In this document: piece after piece, positions 25,003-34,045 of the stretch
Layout: each line of letters opens with the position of its first letter
Position numbering within the stretch: the first letter of the stretch is position 1
The notes under the pieces: model-generated
What the model was told of the DNA's origin: nothing
The model's database searches: none
Seen by the model: only the letters and a program-made list of their open reading frames with translations
DNA from: JBHOQS01 sp042408875
GTDB lineage: Bacteria > Chloroflexota > UBA11872 > JBHOQS01
DNA length: 64,000 nucleotides
Direction: 5' to 3'
Assembly (NCBI GenBank): GCA_042408875.1
Contig: JBHOQS010000027.1
Coordinates: 1-64,000 of the forward strand
Made by a program: the position numbers and the translations under genes

Positions 25003-25688
25003 CGGTAATCTCCTGCGGCCGAACGTGCCGCAACCGGCTCCTGCAACAGGCGTTCGACCTGCGCCTGCCAGACATCATAGAAGGCGACCAGCGGCGCCGC
25101 GCCGCGGGGGTCCCAGGTGGTCCAGTCAACCCAGGCGCGGCGCCCGAACTGGGAGAGCAGGCGGGCCGGCCGGCCACCGCTGGCCGGCGCCCAGGCATCC
25201 CAGGGCAGGCCCGGCGGGTGCAGCCGGGCCCAGCGCGCCGCGTCGGGGGGCCAGTAGCCCAGCGCCACGCCCAATAACTCCTCGTCGAGCCAACCTGCCG
25301 CTGCTTCGGCGATGCGACTGGCCGGGGCATGGCGTAGACCCAGCCGCCGTGTCAGCGCCGGGATGCGCTTCACGGCTGCCACGAGCGCGTCTGGACGGTA
25401 GACCAGGGGGTCCAGGTCCGGCGGCCAGACCAGCGCGGCGCCGGGCGACGCCTGCACGAGGGCACGCAGCCGGTAGACGTCGTGGCGCGGCCAGTCCATC
25501 AGCAGGCCGGCCGGCTTCACGCCCAGCAGCGCCAGCAGGGCCTCGCCAAAGTCGGGGAGCAGGTGGGGCCAGTCGGGGAAAAGCAGCCGGGCAGCGGCAA
25601 CAATCTCCACGCAGAGAGCCGGCCCCAGCGGCCGGGCCCAAGGAGGGCGATACCGAAGCGCGCGTTGGTCTGCCGTCTGGTCGCTCAC
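24999..25688 (-). CDS. Hypothetical protein coupled to the VOC gene
   Basis: A 229-residue protein that I do not recognise. It is rich in Trp, Pro and Ala (WPRHDVYRLRALVQASPG, DAARWARLHPPGLPWDAW), has no signal peptide and no cysteine pair. Its stop overlaps the VOC start, so the two are likely co-translated. GTG 25688 is a tentative start; the frame is open to 25751. Confidence 0.55.
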   Translation of the reverse strand: MSDQTADQRALRYRPPWARPLGPALCVEIVAAARLLFPDWPHLLPDFGEALLALLGVKPAGLLMDWPRHDVYRLRALVQASPGAALVWPPDLDPLVYRPDALVAAVKRIPALTRRLGLRHAPASRIAEAAAGWLDEELLGVALGYWPPDAARWARLHPPGLPWDAWAPASGGRPARLLSQFGRRAWVDWTTWDPRGAAPLVAFYDVWQAQVERLLQEPVAARSAAGDYR

Positions 25689-26034
25689 ACGCCGCCGTCC
25701 ATGTCCGAAACGCGCCTGAATGCGTGCTCCCTTGCCTGCCCGTACCCCCACCGTGTCTTCAGCCTCAGTCTAGCTGCACTGGCTGGAAAGTCAAGATGCA
25801 GTAAGGGTATGCACATGGGGATAGGACGGCCCCTTCCCCAGCCCCCCAGTGGCGAGGAAGGCCGGGGGAGGGAGCCGTCCTCGTGCGCTCTGGTAGCGGA
25901 GGTGTCCGCGGCGCGGGTACCGGCCCGCGCGCATGGCACCCCTGTGTCTTCTCACGCTATACTGCTGGTGCGCGGCCCGGCGGAGCAAGACGCAGCAGAC
26001 AGGGGCTGCGCTGGGGAGGGTAAGGAGCACGACT
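25689..26034. other. Intergenic region with a palindromic element
   Basis: About 345 bases between the divergent hypothetical gene and a substrate-binding protein gene. It holds a long imperfect palindrome (25823-25881), TATACT at 25958-25963 as a weak -10 candidate, and the ribosome site AAGGAG before ATG 26035. No gene is seen. Confidence 0.5.
25823..25881. repeat. Palindromic element, copy 1 (divergent)
   Basis: Outer arms AGGACGGC (25823-25830) and GCCGTCCT (25874-25881) are perfect. The inner C-rich and G-rich arms pair imperfectly. It resembles the CCCCTCTCCC-type element found six more times downstream but is the most divergent copy, and its membership is uncertain. Confidence 0.45.
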
Positions 26035-27402
26035 ATGGCAACTGCAACGACGAAGCTGCTGACACACGCCGGCAAGACGGTCCTCACCCGCCGGGGTGTG
26101 CTGAGTGCGCTGGCCGGTGCAGCAGGCGCACTCGCCGCGGCATGCGGTCGCGCTGGCACTGGCCCGGCAGGTCCAGCCCCGCAGGCTACGGCTGGCGTTC
26201 CTCCCGCGGAGATTTTCTTCATCACTCCCGCCGGGGCCGGGCTGGAGCAGGACCTGTACACCGGCTTCCTGAACGACTTTATGAAACGCTATCCGCAGAT
26301 CACCGTGCGCTATAGCTGGGAAGAATGGGGCCCGTATCCGGCGAAGCTCAAGACCTTACTAGCCTCAGGGCAGATCCCCGACATGGTGCACCAGCACTTC
26401 ACCGTGGTGCGCGACTTCGCCTCCCTCGGAGCGCTGGCCGACCTCAAGCAGTTCATGCGTCGGGATGGCGTCCAGGAGTCCGAGTTCGTCTCGGTACTGA
26501 TCGAGATCTTCCAGTACAAAGGCAGGCAGGCCGCGCTCCCGAAGGATAGCGCCGGCTGGGGCATTTATTACAACAAAGACCTCTTTGACAAAGCCGGTGT
26601 GAAGTACCCCGATCCGAACTGGACCTGGGAGCAGTTCCTGGAGACGTGCCGGGCGCTCACCAAGCCTGAAGAGAAGATCTTTGCTATCTCGAACTGGCGC
26701 ATCCGCCCGGATAGCGAGCAGCACCTGGGCATCCTGCGTTCCTTCGGTGGCGGCTTCTACAACAACGACCTGACCAGGTCGATCATCGATACCGATGCCA
26801 GCGTCGAGGCGCTCCAGTTCACCACGGACCTGGAGCTGAAGCATAAAGTGACGCCGCAGTCACACGGCTTCCAGTGGCAGGGCGATGCTTTCCGCAACCA
26901 GGTCGTGGCTATGGCGATTGGCTTCCACTCCACGGCCTTCTTCATCAAGGCAGAGAAAAGGGAATTCAAGTACGACGTGGTGCCCTACCCGCGCGGCCGC
27001 GGCGGGCAGTTCGTGCCAGTGGGCGCCAGTGGCTGGGCGGTGCCGGAGCAGGCCAAGTACCGCGAGCACGGCTGGCTGCTGGTCAAGTTCCTGACCAGCA
27101 AAGAGGTACAGTCCACCATCGCCCGGGGCAAGCGCTGGGGCGCCTCACGGCCTGACTCGCTGGATGAACTTATGCCGGACGACGGTGTGCCGGCGAACGC
27201 GCGCCTCGTGCACATCGATCCGCTGAAGGGCCGGGGCCCGGTGCAGGCGCTGGCCTATGCGGTGCCGGTCGGCCATATCGATATTTTGCAGGTGTGGGAC
27301 ACCGAGTTCGCGCCGGTGTACCAGGGCCAGCGCACGCCCAAGGAAGCAGCGCAGGCAGCCCGGCCGCAGATCGATCAGATCCTGGCCAAGGCCGGCAACT
27401 GA
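26035..27402 (+). CDS. Extracellular solute-binding protein, family 1 (Tat lipoprotein)
   Basis: A 455-residue lipoprotein with RR at residues 19-20 and lipobox Cys 37 (ALAAAC). Mature sequence follows the sugar-binding family 1 pattern: LEQDLYTGFLNDFMKRYPQI, LLASGQIPDMVHQHFTVVRD, DSAGWGIYYNKDLFDKAGVK and FLTSKEVQSTIARG. It would bind a saccharide outside the membrane for an ABC importer, but no permease or ATPase gene is adjacent. Downstream are terminator-like hairpins and then a glycan exporter. ATG 26035 has AAGGAG upstream; the frame open to 25933 lacks one. Confidence 0.9.
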   Translation: MATATTKLLTHAGKTVLTRRGVLSALAGAAGALAAACGRAGTGPAGPAPQATAGVPPAEIFFITPAGAGLEQDLYTGFLNDFMKRYPQITVRYSWEEWGPYPAKLKTLLASGQIPDMVHQHFTVVRDFASLGALADLKQFMRRDGVQESEFVSVLIEIFQYKGRQAALPKDSAGWGIYYNKDLFDKAGVKYPDPNWTWEQFLETCRALTKPEEKIFAISNWRIRPDSEQHLGILRSFGGGFYNNDLTRSIIDTDASVEALQFTTDLELKHKVTPQSHGFQWQGDAFRNQVVAMAIGFHSTAFFIKAEKREFKYDVVPYPRGRGGQFVPVGASGWAVPEQAKYREHGWLLVKFLTSKEVQSTIARGKRWGASRPDSLDELMPDDGVPANARLVHIDPLKGRGPVQALAYAVPVGHIDILQVWDTEFAPVYQGQRTPKEAAQAARPQIDQILAKAGN

Positions 27403-27416
27403 TCTCCCGGGCCTCG

Positions 27417-27457
27417 GGCTGGAGATGATGGCACTCCAGCCATGGTGTGATATTTTT
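27417..27457 (+). terminator. Rho-independent-like terminator after the solute-binding protein gene
   Basis: GGCTGGAG (27417-27424) pairs with CTCCAGCC (27434-27441), 8 bp around a 9-base loop. A T-run (TATTTTTGT) begins about ten bases later, farther than usual. Confidence 0.55.
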
Positions 27458-27466
27458 GTGCATTCT

Positions 27467-27497
27467 CCAGGGGGCAGGCTTCGAGCCTGCCCCCTGG
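27467..27497 (+). terminator. Second, stronger hairpin
   Basis: CCAGGGGGCAGGCT (27467-27480) and AGCCTGCCCCCTGG (27484-27497) form a perfect 14-bp stem with a 3-base loop. A further 8-bp stem, CCCCTGCC/GGCAGGGG, lies at 27554-27573. No T-run follows either. Confidence 0.55.
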
Positions 27498-27736
27498 ACT
27501 TGGGCACCCCGGCTCGCTGTGCTAGAATGCTGGGCTGGCCGCTCTCCGCTTCACCCCTGCCGGTCGGCAGGGGGCAGTTTGCCGTTCCGGGCAGCCGATG
27601 TGCGGGGCAGGGCCGTTGCGCATGGGAGCTGTTTTTTCACAATAAGCTTTTTAAGCACTAGGCTTGACGCACTAGGCTTTTTCAGAGGCCTACGAGATAG
27701 GCCTGTACTAGCCCGATACCAGATCGTAGGTTACGC

Positions 27737-28567
27737 GTGCTAGCACTTCCACGCTCGGGTATCTTCGCCGTCTCCAGCCCGTTGGGCGAGCTCCTGGCCT
27801 ACCGTGACTTGCTGTACAACCTGGTAGCGCGCGATCTGAAGGTGCGCTACCGCGGCTCAGCGCTGGGGTTTCTCTGGACCCTGCTGAACCCGCTGCTGAT
27901 GATGGCGGTGTTCACGCTGGTCTTCCGCGTGATGACCCGTCGCGAAATCGAGAACTTCCCGCAGTTCGCTCTCCTTGGGCTGCTAAGCTGGAATTTCCTG
28001 GCCGGGTCGCTCGTCGGTGCCATGCACAGCATTACCGCCAATGGCAGCCTGATCAACAAAGTCTACTTCCCGCGAGAGGTGCTCCCCCTCTCGGTAGTGA
28101 TCGCGAATCTCGTCAACTTTCTGCTCACACTTCCGTTGTATTTTGTGCTGGCGGTTGCCCTACACTCGCCTCCGCCGGGGCCAAACGTTGTCTTTCTCCC
28201 AGCGATCATCCTGCTCCAGACGATGTTCGTGGCCGGGCTGGCGCTCATCCTCGCCGCGCTGAACGTGCTCTTCCGCGACACGGGAGCGTTCCTGGAGGTC
28301 GGCCTGCTGGCGTGGTTCTTCCTGACACCGGTGTTCTACCAGCTTGAGCTGCTGCCGAACCCATCCCTGCTGGGGCTGGATGTGTGGCGCTGGGTCTATA
28401 TCCTGAACCCGATGGCGACGATTGTCACCGACTACCGCTACATCGTGCTGTATAATATTCCGCCGATTCGCATGACGCTGATTACGGCAGCGGAGGCGGT
28501 CATGCTCCTGGCCCTGGGCTGGTGGTTCTTCCGACGTATCGCGCCGCTGTTCAGCGAAGAGGTTTGA
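27737..28567 (+). CDS. wzm: ABC-2 type polysaccharide exporter permease (Wzm/TagG type)
   Basis: A 276-residue polytopic membrane protein. AYRDLLYNLVARDLKVRYRG followed by SALGFLWTLLNPLLMM is the classic N-terminal signature of ABC-2 glycan export permeases, and about six hydrophobic segments follow. With the next gene's ATPase it should move lipid-linked glycan across the membrane. GTG 27737 is the assigned start. The stop overlaps the ATPase start (TGATG at 28565-28569). Confidence 0.92.
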   Translation: MLALPRSGIFAVSSPLGELLAYRDLLYNLVARDLKVRYRGSALGFLWTLLNPLLMMAVFTLVFRVMTRREIENFPQFALLGLLSWNFLAGSLVGAMHSITANGSLINKVYFPREVLPLSVVIANLVNFLLTLPLYFVLAVALHSPPPGPNVVFLPAIILLQTMFVAGLALILAALNVLFRDTGAFLEVGLLAWFFLTPVFYQLELLPNPSLLGLDVWRWVYILNPMATIVTDYRYIVLYNIPPIRMTLITAAEAVMLLALGWWFFRRIAPLFSEEV

Positions 28568-30417
28568 TGCGCTCGCCTTCCCACCTGCGTCTGATCAAGA
28601 CACCAAGCACGCCCGAAACAGTGCAGGCGGCGATCCCGCCTGCGCCAGCGCCGCTTGCTCCAGCGTCACAGGCGAGCCTCGCCGTGGCCCTGGAGCATGT
28701 GTCCAAGAAGTTCGCGCTGCGCCAGGAGCGGTATCGCAGCCTCCAGCGGCTGCTGCTCGATCTGGCGCTGCTGCGGTGGGATGGGCGCCCGGACACGCTC
28801 TGGGCCCTGCGGGACGTGAGCTTCCGCCTGGAACGCGGCCGCACACTGGGCATTATTGGGCAGAACGGCTCAGGCAAGAGCACGCTCCTCAAGCTCCTTT
28901 CCGGCGTGCTCCGTCCAACGCAGGGAACCGTGCACGTGAACGGGAAAGTCTCGGCGCTGCTGGAACTCGGCGCGGGCTTCCATCCAGAGCTGACCGGCCG
29001 GGAGAACGTCTTCCTGAACGGCGCCTTCCTGGGCCTCAGCCGTCGCGTGCTGGCCGAGCGCTACGAGGATATTGTGCGCTTCGCTGAGCTCGAGCGCTTC
29101 ATGGACACGCCGGTGAAGCACTACTCTTCCGGCATGTACATGCGGCTGGGCTTCGCCATCGCGGTGCACGTGGACCCAGATATCCTGCTGATCGACGAAG
29201 TGCTGGCGGTGGGGGACGCCTCGTTCCGCCAGAAGTGCTACGCCGTTTTTAGTGAGTTCAAGCGTCGCGGCAAAACGCTGGTGTACGTCTCGCACGACAT
29301 GAATTCGGTCGCGCGCTTCTGCGACGAGGTGCTCTGGCTCGACCACGGCGAAGTGCAGGATCACGGGGAGCCTGAGCGCGTCATCCATCGCTATTTGCAG
29401 GCCGCGCGACGCCACTATGAAGTTGCCGCAGCGGCTGAACGAGCTGCCCATCCGGAGCGGGCTGTGCCGGCCGCACCGGCCGAGCCCGTCGAGGTCAAGC
29501 CACGGGAGACACGCTGGGGCTCGGGCGAGGTCCGCATCGAGCAGGTCCAGATCGAAGACGACGAGGGCCAGCCCGGCTGGCGGCGGCGCACCGGCGACAG
29601 CATGGTGGTGCGCCTGCGCTACCGCGCGGCCACAGCCTGCCCCGACGTGACGTTCGGTGTCGCTATCCACCGTGCCGATGGCCTGTACATTCACGGGACA
29701 AGCACCGACAGCACGTTCCGCCTGTCTGTGCAAGAGGGTGAGGGAGAAGTCGTCTGCCGCTACGCGTCGCTGCCGCTGCTCGAAGGGAACTACGTGCTCA
29801 CCGCTGGCGTCTGGCCCGGCGACACGTGGCGGACACCGTTTGATATGCGCGCTGGCGTGCTCCACTTCACCGTGGCGTCGCCACGCCGCGCCGATGATGG
29901 CCTCGTACCGATCCCGCATACCTGGGAGGTCCCGGGGCGCTGGCCAGGCACGGCGCCGCGCGCTGCATCCCCCGGCCGGCGGTCGGGCGCTGCGCCGGCG
30001 CGCTGGCGATTACCGCCCAGCCGGATGGTCGTCGGCGAGAACGACGAGGCGTGCCTAGGCGACGGCTGGTATGCCGTGGAAGACTGGCCACCACCGGTGC
30101 GCTGGACCGGCAAGCGCGCCACACTGTACCTGACTGCACCACCCGGCGCTACCGTGCTGGGCTTGTCACTCTGCCGGCCCAACCACCGGGACGAGCCTCT
30201 GGAAGGGCGGGTGCTGGTGGATGGTGAGGAGGTCGGCGTCATCCACACGGCAGTGCCACATTTCACCGCCTTTGAGTATCCCATCCGGCTGCGCGCTGCC
30301 AGCCGCGTGGTTGAAGTGACCATCGAGGTGGCACGGGTACTGGTCCCGGCGCAGGAGGGCGCTAGCAGCGACACTCGCGAGCTCGGCCTCGTCGTACGCG
30401 AAGCATGGATCGAGTAG
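28567..30417 (+). CDS. wzt: Polysaccharide export ATPase (Wzt type) with two C-terminal beta-rich domains
   Basis: A 616-residue protein. The nucleotide-binding domain at about 38-270 has Walker A GQNGSGKSTLL, signature HYSSGMYMRLGFAIA, Walker B DILLIDEVLAVGD and the switch His in YVSHDMNS. Residues about 320-455 are a Wzt_C-like carbohydrate-binding domain (VRIEQVQIEDDEGQPGW). A further module at 499-616 starts GWYAVEDWPPPVRWTG and ends RELGLVVREAWIE; related segments occur in three neighbouring enzymes. Wzt C-domains recognise the finished glycan. The extra module makes this longer than typical Wzt (about 400-470 residues). Confidence 0.92.
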   Translation: MRSPSHLRLIKTPSTPETVQAAIPPAPAPLAPASQASLAVALEHVSKKFALRQERYRSLQRLLLDLALLRWDGRPDTLWALRDVSFRLERGRTLGIIGQNGSGKSTLLKLLSGVLRPTQGTVHVNGKVSALLELGAGFHPELTGRENVFLNGAFLGLSRRVLAERYEDIVRFAELERFMDTPVKHYSSGMYMRLGFAIAVHVDPDILLIDEVLAVGDASFRQKCYAVFSEFKRRGKTLVYVSHDMNSVARFCDEVLWLDHGEVQDHGEPERVIHRYLQAARRHYEVAAAAERAAHPERAVPAAPAEPVEVKPRETRWGSGEVRIEQVQIEDDEGQPGWRRRTGDSMVVRLRYRAATACPDVTFGVAIHRADGLYIHGTSTDSTFRLSVQEGEGEVVCRYASLPLLEGNYVLTAGVWPGDTWRTPFDMRAGVLHFTVASPRRADDGLVPIPHTWEVPGRWPGTAPRAASPGRRSGAAPARWRLPPSRMVVGENDEACLGDGWYAVEDWPPPVRWTGKRATLYLTAPPGATVLGLSLCRPNHRDEPLEGRVLVDGEEVGVIHTAVPHFTAFEYPIRLRAASRVVEVTIEVARVLVPAQEGASSDTRELGLVVREAWIE

Positions 30418-31553
30418 CCACCTCCGGCGCAGTCTTGGCGCCTGTGGCCAGGACTGCTGAGCTTCACCCCCGTGTCGCCGGCGATGTCGCACAGGTGGTG
30501 CGCTTCCTGTGCGCTCGTGTGCCAGACCTGCGCGCGGTGATCCTCACTGGCGCCTTCGGGCGCGGAGAGGGGGCCCTCACCCCTCTCCCACGCTGTGGGA
30601 GAGGGGCTGGGAGTGAGGGTCTGGTCCTCCCGGCCAACGACTATGATTTTGTGCTGGTGAGCGCGACGCCGATCGAGCGAGCGCGCCTCACCCGGTGGGG
30701 CCGTGAACTGGCAGTGCGGCTGGGCGTGCCCGCAGTAGACCTCCTGCATGTCCCGCTGCATGCGCTGGGCTGGCTCCCGCCGACAGTGTTTAATTTCGAC
30801 CTGCGCTACGGCAGCTGTCTGGTGTGGGGCGATCCGGCGGTGCTGGAGCGGCTGCCCGCGTTCGCCGCTGGAGATATCCCCCTCGTCGAGGCGAAGGCGT
30901 TGCTGTTCAACCGCATGGTCTGCCTGCTAGCGCCCATGCGCGCCGGGTATGTCTCGAAGCCCCCGGCCGGGCCGGAGCGCGGGGCCCTCTACGTCGGTGC
31001 GTCCAAGGCTGCCCTGGCAGCGATGGATGCTGTACTGATTCTGCGCAGGCGATACGACAGCAGCTACCGTGAGCGCGCGGCGCGCTTCGCCGAGGAGTGG
31101 CGCGACCACCCCCAGGACGTGCGCCTGGTACAAGAGGCGCTAGCCTGTAAGCTCGATCCGCTGCACGAGCCGGAGACCGAGCCGGTGGAGTACTGGCACG
31201 CCTGTCGTGAGCTCTTCCTGCGCATGCTGAACGTGATCGCGCGCTGGCTGTACGTCTGGACGGCGCCGCTCGATGACCCGGCCGTATTCGACCGCTTCTA
31301 CCACGCCTGGGAGGCGCGGAGCCCCGCCAGCCTGGCTGAGCTCACCGAGTGGCACCTGCTGCGCGCCCTAGGCACTGGCGGAGACGTTGATGAGGCGGCG
31401 CTGGCGCTGGCCGAGGCGCGGCTGGCAGAGCTGCGGGCGCGCCTATCCGGTGGCGAGCCTGTCCGCGTCCAGGACCTGACCGGGCGGCTGGCTCGCTGGG
31501 AGGCGGCGCGCGTCGAGGCAGTGCGCCGATGGTTTCAGCTATGTCACGCGTGA
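30405..31553 (+). CDS. Nucleotidyltransferase-like protein with a repeat-derived insertion at its active site
   Basis: A 382-residue protein. The polymerase-beta-type nucleotidyltransferase motif GAFGRGEG (residues 49-56) is followed by the metal-binding NDYDFVLV (78-85, Asp 79 and Asp 81). These motifs are normally about ten residues apart; here about 20 extra residues encoded by a palindromic element separate them. The rest is helical. It sits inside the glycan operon, overlapping the Wzt end by 13 bases and the next gene's start, so it may transfer a nucleotide to a sugar, protein or carrier. The substrate is unknown. No HEPN partner is present. Confidence 0.65.
   Translation: MDRVATSGAVLAPVARTAELHPRVAGDVAQVVRFLCARVPDLRAVILTGAFGRGEGALTPLPRCGRGAGSEGLVLPANDYDFVLVSATPIERARLTRWGRELAVRLGVPAVDLLHVPLHALGWLPPTVFNFDLRYGSCLVWGDPAVLERLPAFAAGDIPLVEAKALLFNRMVCLLAPMRAGYVSKPPAGPERGALYVGASKAALAAMDAVLILRRRYDSSYRERAARFAEEWRDHPQDVRLVQEALACKLDPLHEPETEPVEYWHACRELFLRMLNVIARWLYVWTAPLDDPAVFDRFYHAWEARSPASLAELTEWHLLRALGTGGDVDEAALALAEARLAELRARLSGGEPVRVQDLTGRLARWEAARVEAVRRWFQLCHA
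30574..30619. repeat. Palindromic element, copy 2 (inside the nucleotidyltransferase gene)
   Basis: Arms CCCCTCTCCCAC (30580-30591) and GTGGGAGAGGGG (30595-30606) pair perfectly around GCT. Outer arms CCCTCAC (30574-30580) and GTGAGGG (30613-30619) extend the symmetry. It is read in frame as LTPLPRCGRGAGSEG. Confidence 0.8.
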
Positions 31554-34045
31554 CCCTGGCCGTCCTGATAGACGCGCTCCGGCATGACTTTGTCAATCCA
31601 GAGGATGCCCCGTTTCTGAGCAGCCTGGAACGAGGAGGAGCGAGCGCGGCGCTCCGGCAGAGCTTCGGGTTTCTGCTCTGGCCGGCTATCTTTGCCGGCC
31701 TCTGGCCGGAGCAGTCAGGCGTGGCGCACATGTTCTGCTTCGACCCGGCCCAATCCCCGTTTGCCGGCCTGCCACTGGACGCGCTCTCCCGCGAAGAGAT
31801 CACCGAGGAGGTACGCCGGATTGAAGCGTGGCGCGGCCACACTGCCTCAGCGCGGTACGGCCACGCTGCCGCGGTCCCGACTACGCTCCTGCCGTATTTC
31901 GCCTTCGGACAGCCCAGGCATATCGAAGAGCCAGGGGCGCTGGGCCCCCATCCTACGCTCTTCGATGCTCTGCGCGCCGCTGGCAAGCGCTGGCTGTGGC
32001 TGGGCCATCCCTTCCACGAGGGCACGACCCAGAAGCTGTTGCAAGACTTCTACACGCACGTGCGGGACGACCAGGCATTTATCTACCTGCACTTCTCCGA
32101 GCAGGACTGGGCCGGCCATACCTACGGCCCAGACTCGCCGGAGCGCCGCCGGGTCTTGCATGAGATCGACGCGGCGATTGAGCTCGTCTACTCACGCTTG
32201 CAGCAGCTCTTTCCACAGGTGAACGGCTGCGTCTTCGGCGACCATGGCATGGTTGCTGTCGCGCGCACGGTGGACGTGGAGGCAGCCCTGCACAGGACCG
32301 CATTGCGGCCCGGCGAAGATTATGTCTATTTCCTGGACCCCACGCAGGCGCGCGCGTGGGCCCTGCGCAAAGACGCGCGCTACGAGCTGGAACAAGCCCT
32401 CACGGCGCTGCCGGGTGGGCGCCTCCTGGGGGAGGCCGATTTTGCTCTGATGCGCTTCCGCATGCCGGATCGGCGTTACGGGGATATCATCTGGCTGGCG
32501 GATCCCGGCGTAGTGATCGCCCCGAACTTCTTCCAGCGGGGGGGCGTGTTCCGCGGCATGCACGGCTACGGCCCTGATGCCAGCGACAACTGGGCCCGCC
32601 TGATCGTCTTCGGCCCCGACGCCCCTCGCTCGCTACCCGACCTCATAGAGATGGTAGACCTCTACCCGCTCCTGCTGGAGCTGATGGGCCTCATCCCCGG
32701 CCCCACTCCTGTGCTACAGGAGAGCGGAGCGGTCTTCTCCTCTGCGGAGCAGGCGACAGCCCGCGGGGACATATCCTCCCCCTCTTCTGCAGTGCAGGAG
32801 AGGGAGCCGGGGAGTGAGGGTTCTCTCACTCCCGCGACACTGGCGGGCACCGGAGCAGCGACTATCTCCCCCTCTCCCGCAGCGCAGGAGAGGGGGCCGG
32901 GGGGTGAGGGCGCTGCCCTTCCCTTCATTTCTGTGGTCATCCCCACGTACAACCGTGTCGCGGTGCTGGAGCGTACTGTGCGGGCCTTCGACGCGCAGGA
33001 CTATCCACGCCAGTGCTACGAGCTGATCGTGGTGGACGATGGCTCCACGGATGAGACGCCGGAACTGGCTCGGCGGCTGGCCGGGGAGCTGGGCTGCCGA
33101 CTGACTGTGCTGCGCCAAGAAAACGCCGGGCCCGCCGCGGCGCGCAACCGCGGTATCCGCGCGGCGCAGGGGGAGATCGTCCTGCTCACTGGCGACGACT
33201 GCATCCCGCCGCCGCAGCTCCTGGCAGAGCACGCCCGCATCCATGCAGCGGCGTGCTCGGGCGAGCGCATTGCCGTGCTGGGGCATATCACCTGGCATCC
33301 CGACCTCGCGCCCACACCTTTGCTGGATGTGCTGGCGCGCGGCGCACAGTTCGCCTTCGGCGCCATTCATGACAAGAACCACGTGCCGTTCACCCATTTC
33401 TACTCTTCGAACGTGTCGGTGCGGCGCAGCGACCTGCTGGAGGTGGGGCTCTTCGACGAGGGCTTCCGCGACGCCGCCTTCGAGGACACGGAGCTAGGCT
33501 ACCGGCTGGAGCGCGCTGGAGTGCGGCTGGTGTACAACCCCGCTGCGGTAACGTATCACTATCATCCGACCGACCTGCAGCGCTTCCTCGAACGCCAGCG
33601 CGCCGCCGGCCGCGCGGCAGTGAAGCTTTACCAGAAGCACCCCGAACTGCGTGATGTGGTTGGCATCACTGAGGTGGCCAACCTGCAGCGCCGCGAGGAG
33701 TTCTACACCGCGGTGCTGCGCTACGCCTTCATCCTGGGCGTCGAGGAGGGGCTGCTGGGCGAGGCAGAGGAGCGGCTGGGCCTGGAGCACCTACGCAGCC
33801 GGTTCGAAGAGTGGGTGAGCGACTGGGCGGCGCAGGCGCTCAGGCAGGTCAGCGAGGCCGAGCGCCGCGCCGCCGCTCTTGCCAACGAGGTGCTGCAGCG
33901 CGACCAGTACATCCGCCGCATCGTCCAGGAGAAGGACGCTCGGATCAATGAGCTGGAGAGCACGCTGCAGCGCTACCATCGCCTGCCGCCCTTCCGGCTC
34001 TACTTCGCCCTCAAGGGCATTGTGACGAGGGTACGCCGCCGATGA
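31529..34045 (+). CDS. Fusion of an alkaline-phosphatase-superfamily enzyme and a GT2 glycosyltransferase
   Basis: An 838-residue protein. Residues about 5-395 resemble type I phosphodiesterase/nucleotide pyrophosphatases: LIDALRHDF with a metal-binding Asp, FGDHGMVAV, GVFRGMHGYGPD, and a final DLIEMVDLYPLLLELMGL. A linker (about 396-460) is built from two palindromic elements. Residues 464-720 are a GT2 domain: ISVVIPTYNRVAVLERTVRA, VVDDGSTDETP, LLTGDDCIPP and FEDTELGYRLERAGVR. A coiled coil follows near 760-820. It probably extends a surface glycan, with the phosphatase domain handling a phosphate or phosphodiester; that role is inferred. The start overlaps the previous gene; ATG 31541 is an alternative. 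Confidence 0.85.
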   Translation: MVSAMSRVTLAVLIDALRHDFVNPEDAPFLSSLERGGASAALRQSFGFLLWPAIFAGLWPEQSGVAHMFCFDPAQSPFAGLPLDALSREEITEEVRRIEAWRGHTASARYGHAAAVPTTLLPYFAFGQPRHIEEPGALGPHPTLFDALRAAGKRWLWLGHPFHEGTTQKLLQDFYTHVRDDQAFIYLHFSEQDWAGHTYGPDSPERRRVLHEIDAAIELVYSRLQQLFPQVNGCVFGDHGMVAVARTVDVEAALHRTALRPGEDYVYFLDPTQARAWALRKDARYELEQALTALPGGRLLGEADFALMRFRMPDRRYGDIIWLADPGVVIAPNFFQRGGVFRGMHGYGPDASDNWARLIVFGPDAPRSLPDLIEMVDLYPLLLELMGLIPGPTPVLQESGAVFSSAEQATARGDISSPSSAVQEREPGSEGSLTPATLAGTGAATISPSPAAQERGPGGEGAALPFISVVIPTYNRVAVLERTVRAFDAQDYPRQCYELIVVDDGSTDETPELARRLAGELGCRLTVLRQENAGPAAARNRGIRAAQGEIVLLTGDDCIPPPQLLAEHARIHAAACSGERIAVLGHITWHPDLAPTPLLDVLARGAQFAFGAIHDKNHVPFTHFYSSNVSVRRSDLLEVGLFDEGFRDAAFEDTELGYRLERAGVRLVYNPAAVTYHYHPTDLQRFLERQRAAGRAAVKLYQKHPELRDVVGITEVANLQRREEFYTAVLRYAFILGVEEGLLGEAEERLGLEHLRSRFEEWVSDWAAQALRQVSEAERRAAALANEVLQRDQYIRRIVQEKDARINELESTLQRYHRLPPFRLYFALKGIVTRVRRR
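32780..32820. repeat. Palindromic element, copy 3 (in the fusion linker)
   Basis: CCCTCTTCTGC (32780-32790) and GCAGGAGAGGG (32794-32804) pair with one mismatch around AGT, followed by the GGAGTGAGGG tail. It is read in frame as part of SSPSSAVQEREPGSEGSL. Confidence 0.7.
32870..32910. repeat. Palindromic element, copy 4 (in the fusion linker)
   Basis: CCCTCTCCCGC and GCAGGAGAGGG pair with one mismatch around AGC, with a GGGGTGAGGG tail. It is read in frame as SPSPAAQERGPGGEG, and lies 50-90 bases after copy 3 in the same orientation. Confidence 0.7.

Larger units (their letters stand above)
27403..27736. other. Intergenic region with three successive hairpins
   Basis: About 330 bases before the exporter operon. 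It contains hairpins at 27417-27441, 27467-27497 and 27554-27573. A direct repeat CACTAGGCTT occurs twice near 27656-27680, and AGGCCT-N7-AGGCCT near 27685. TTGACG at 27664 has no clear -10 partner. No gene is seen. Confidence 0.5.

Noticed and set aside
25933..26034. N-terminal extension of the solute-binding protein
   Set aside because: The extension lacks a ribosome site and would bury the Tat signal; ATG 26035 behind AAGGAG gives a normal lipoprotein start.
30405..31553. Possible HEPN/MNT toxin-antitoxin antitoxin
   Set aside because: No HEPN gene is adjacent, the protein is much longer than MNT antitoxins, and it is coupled within the glycan operon.
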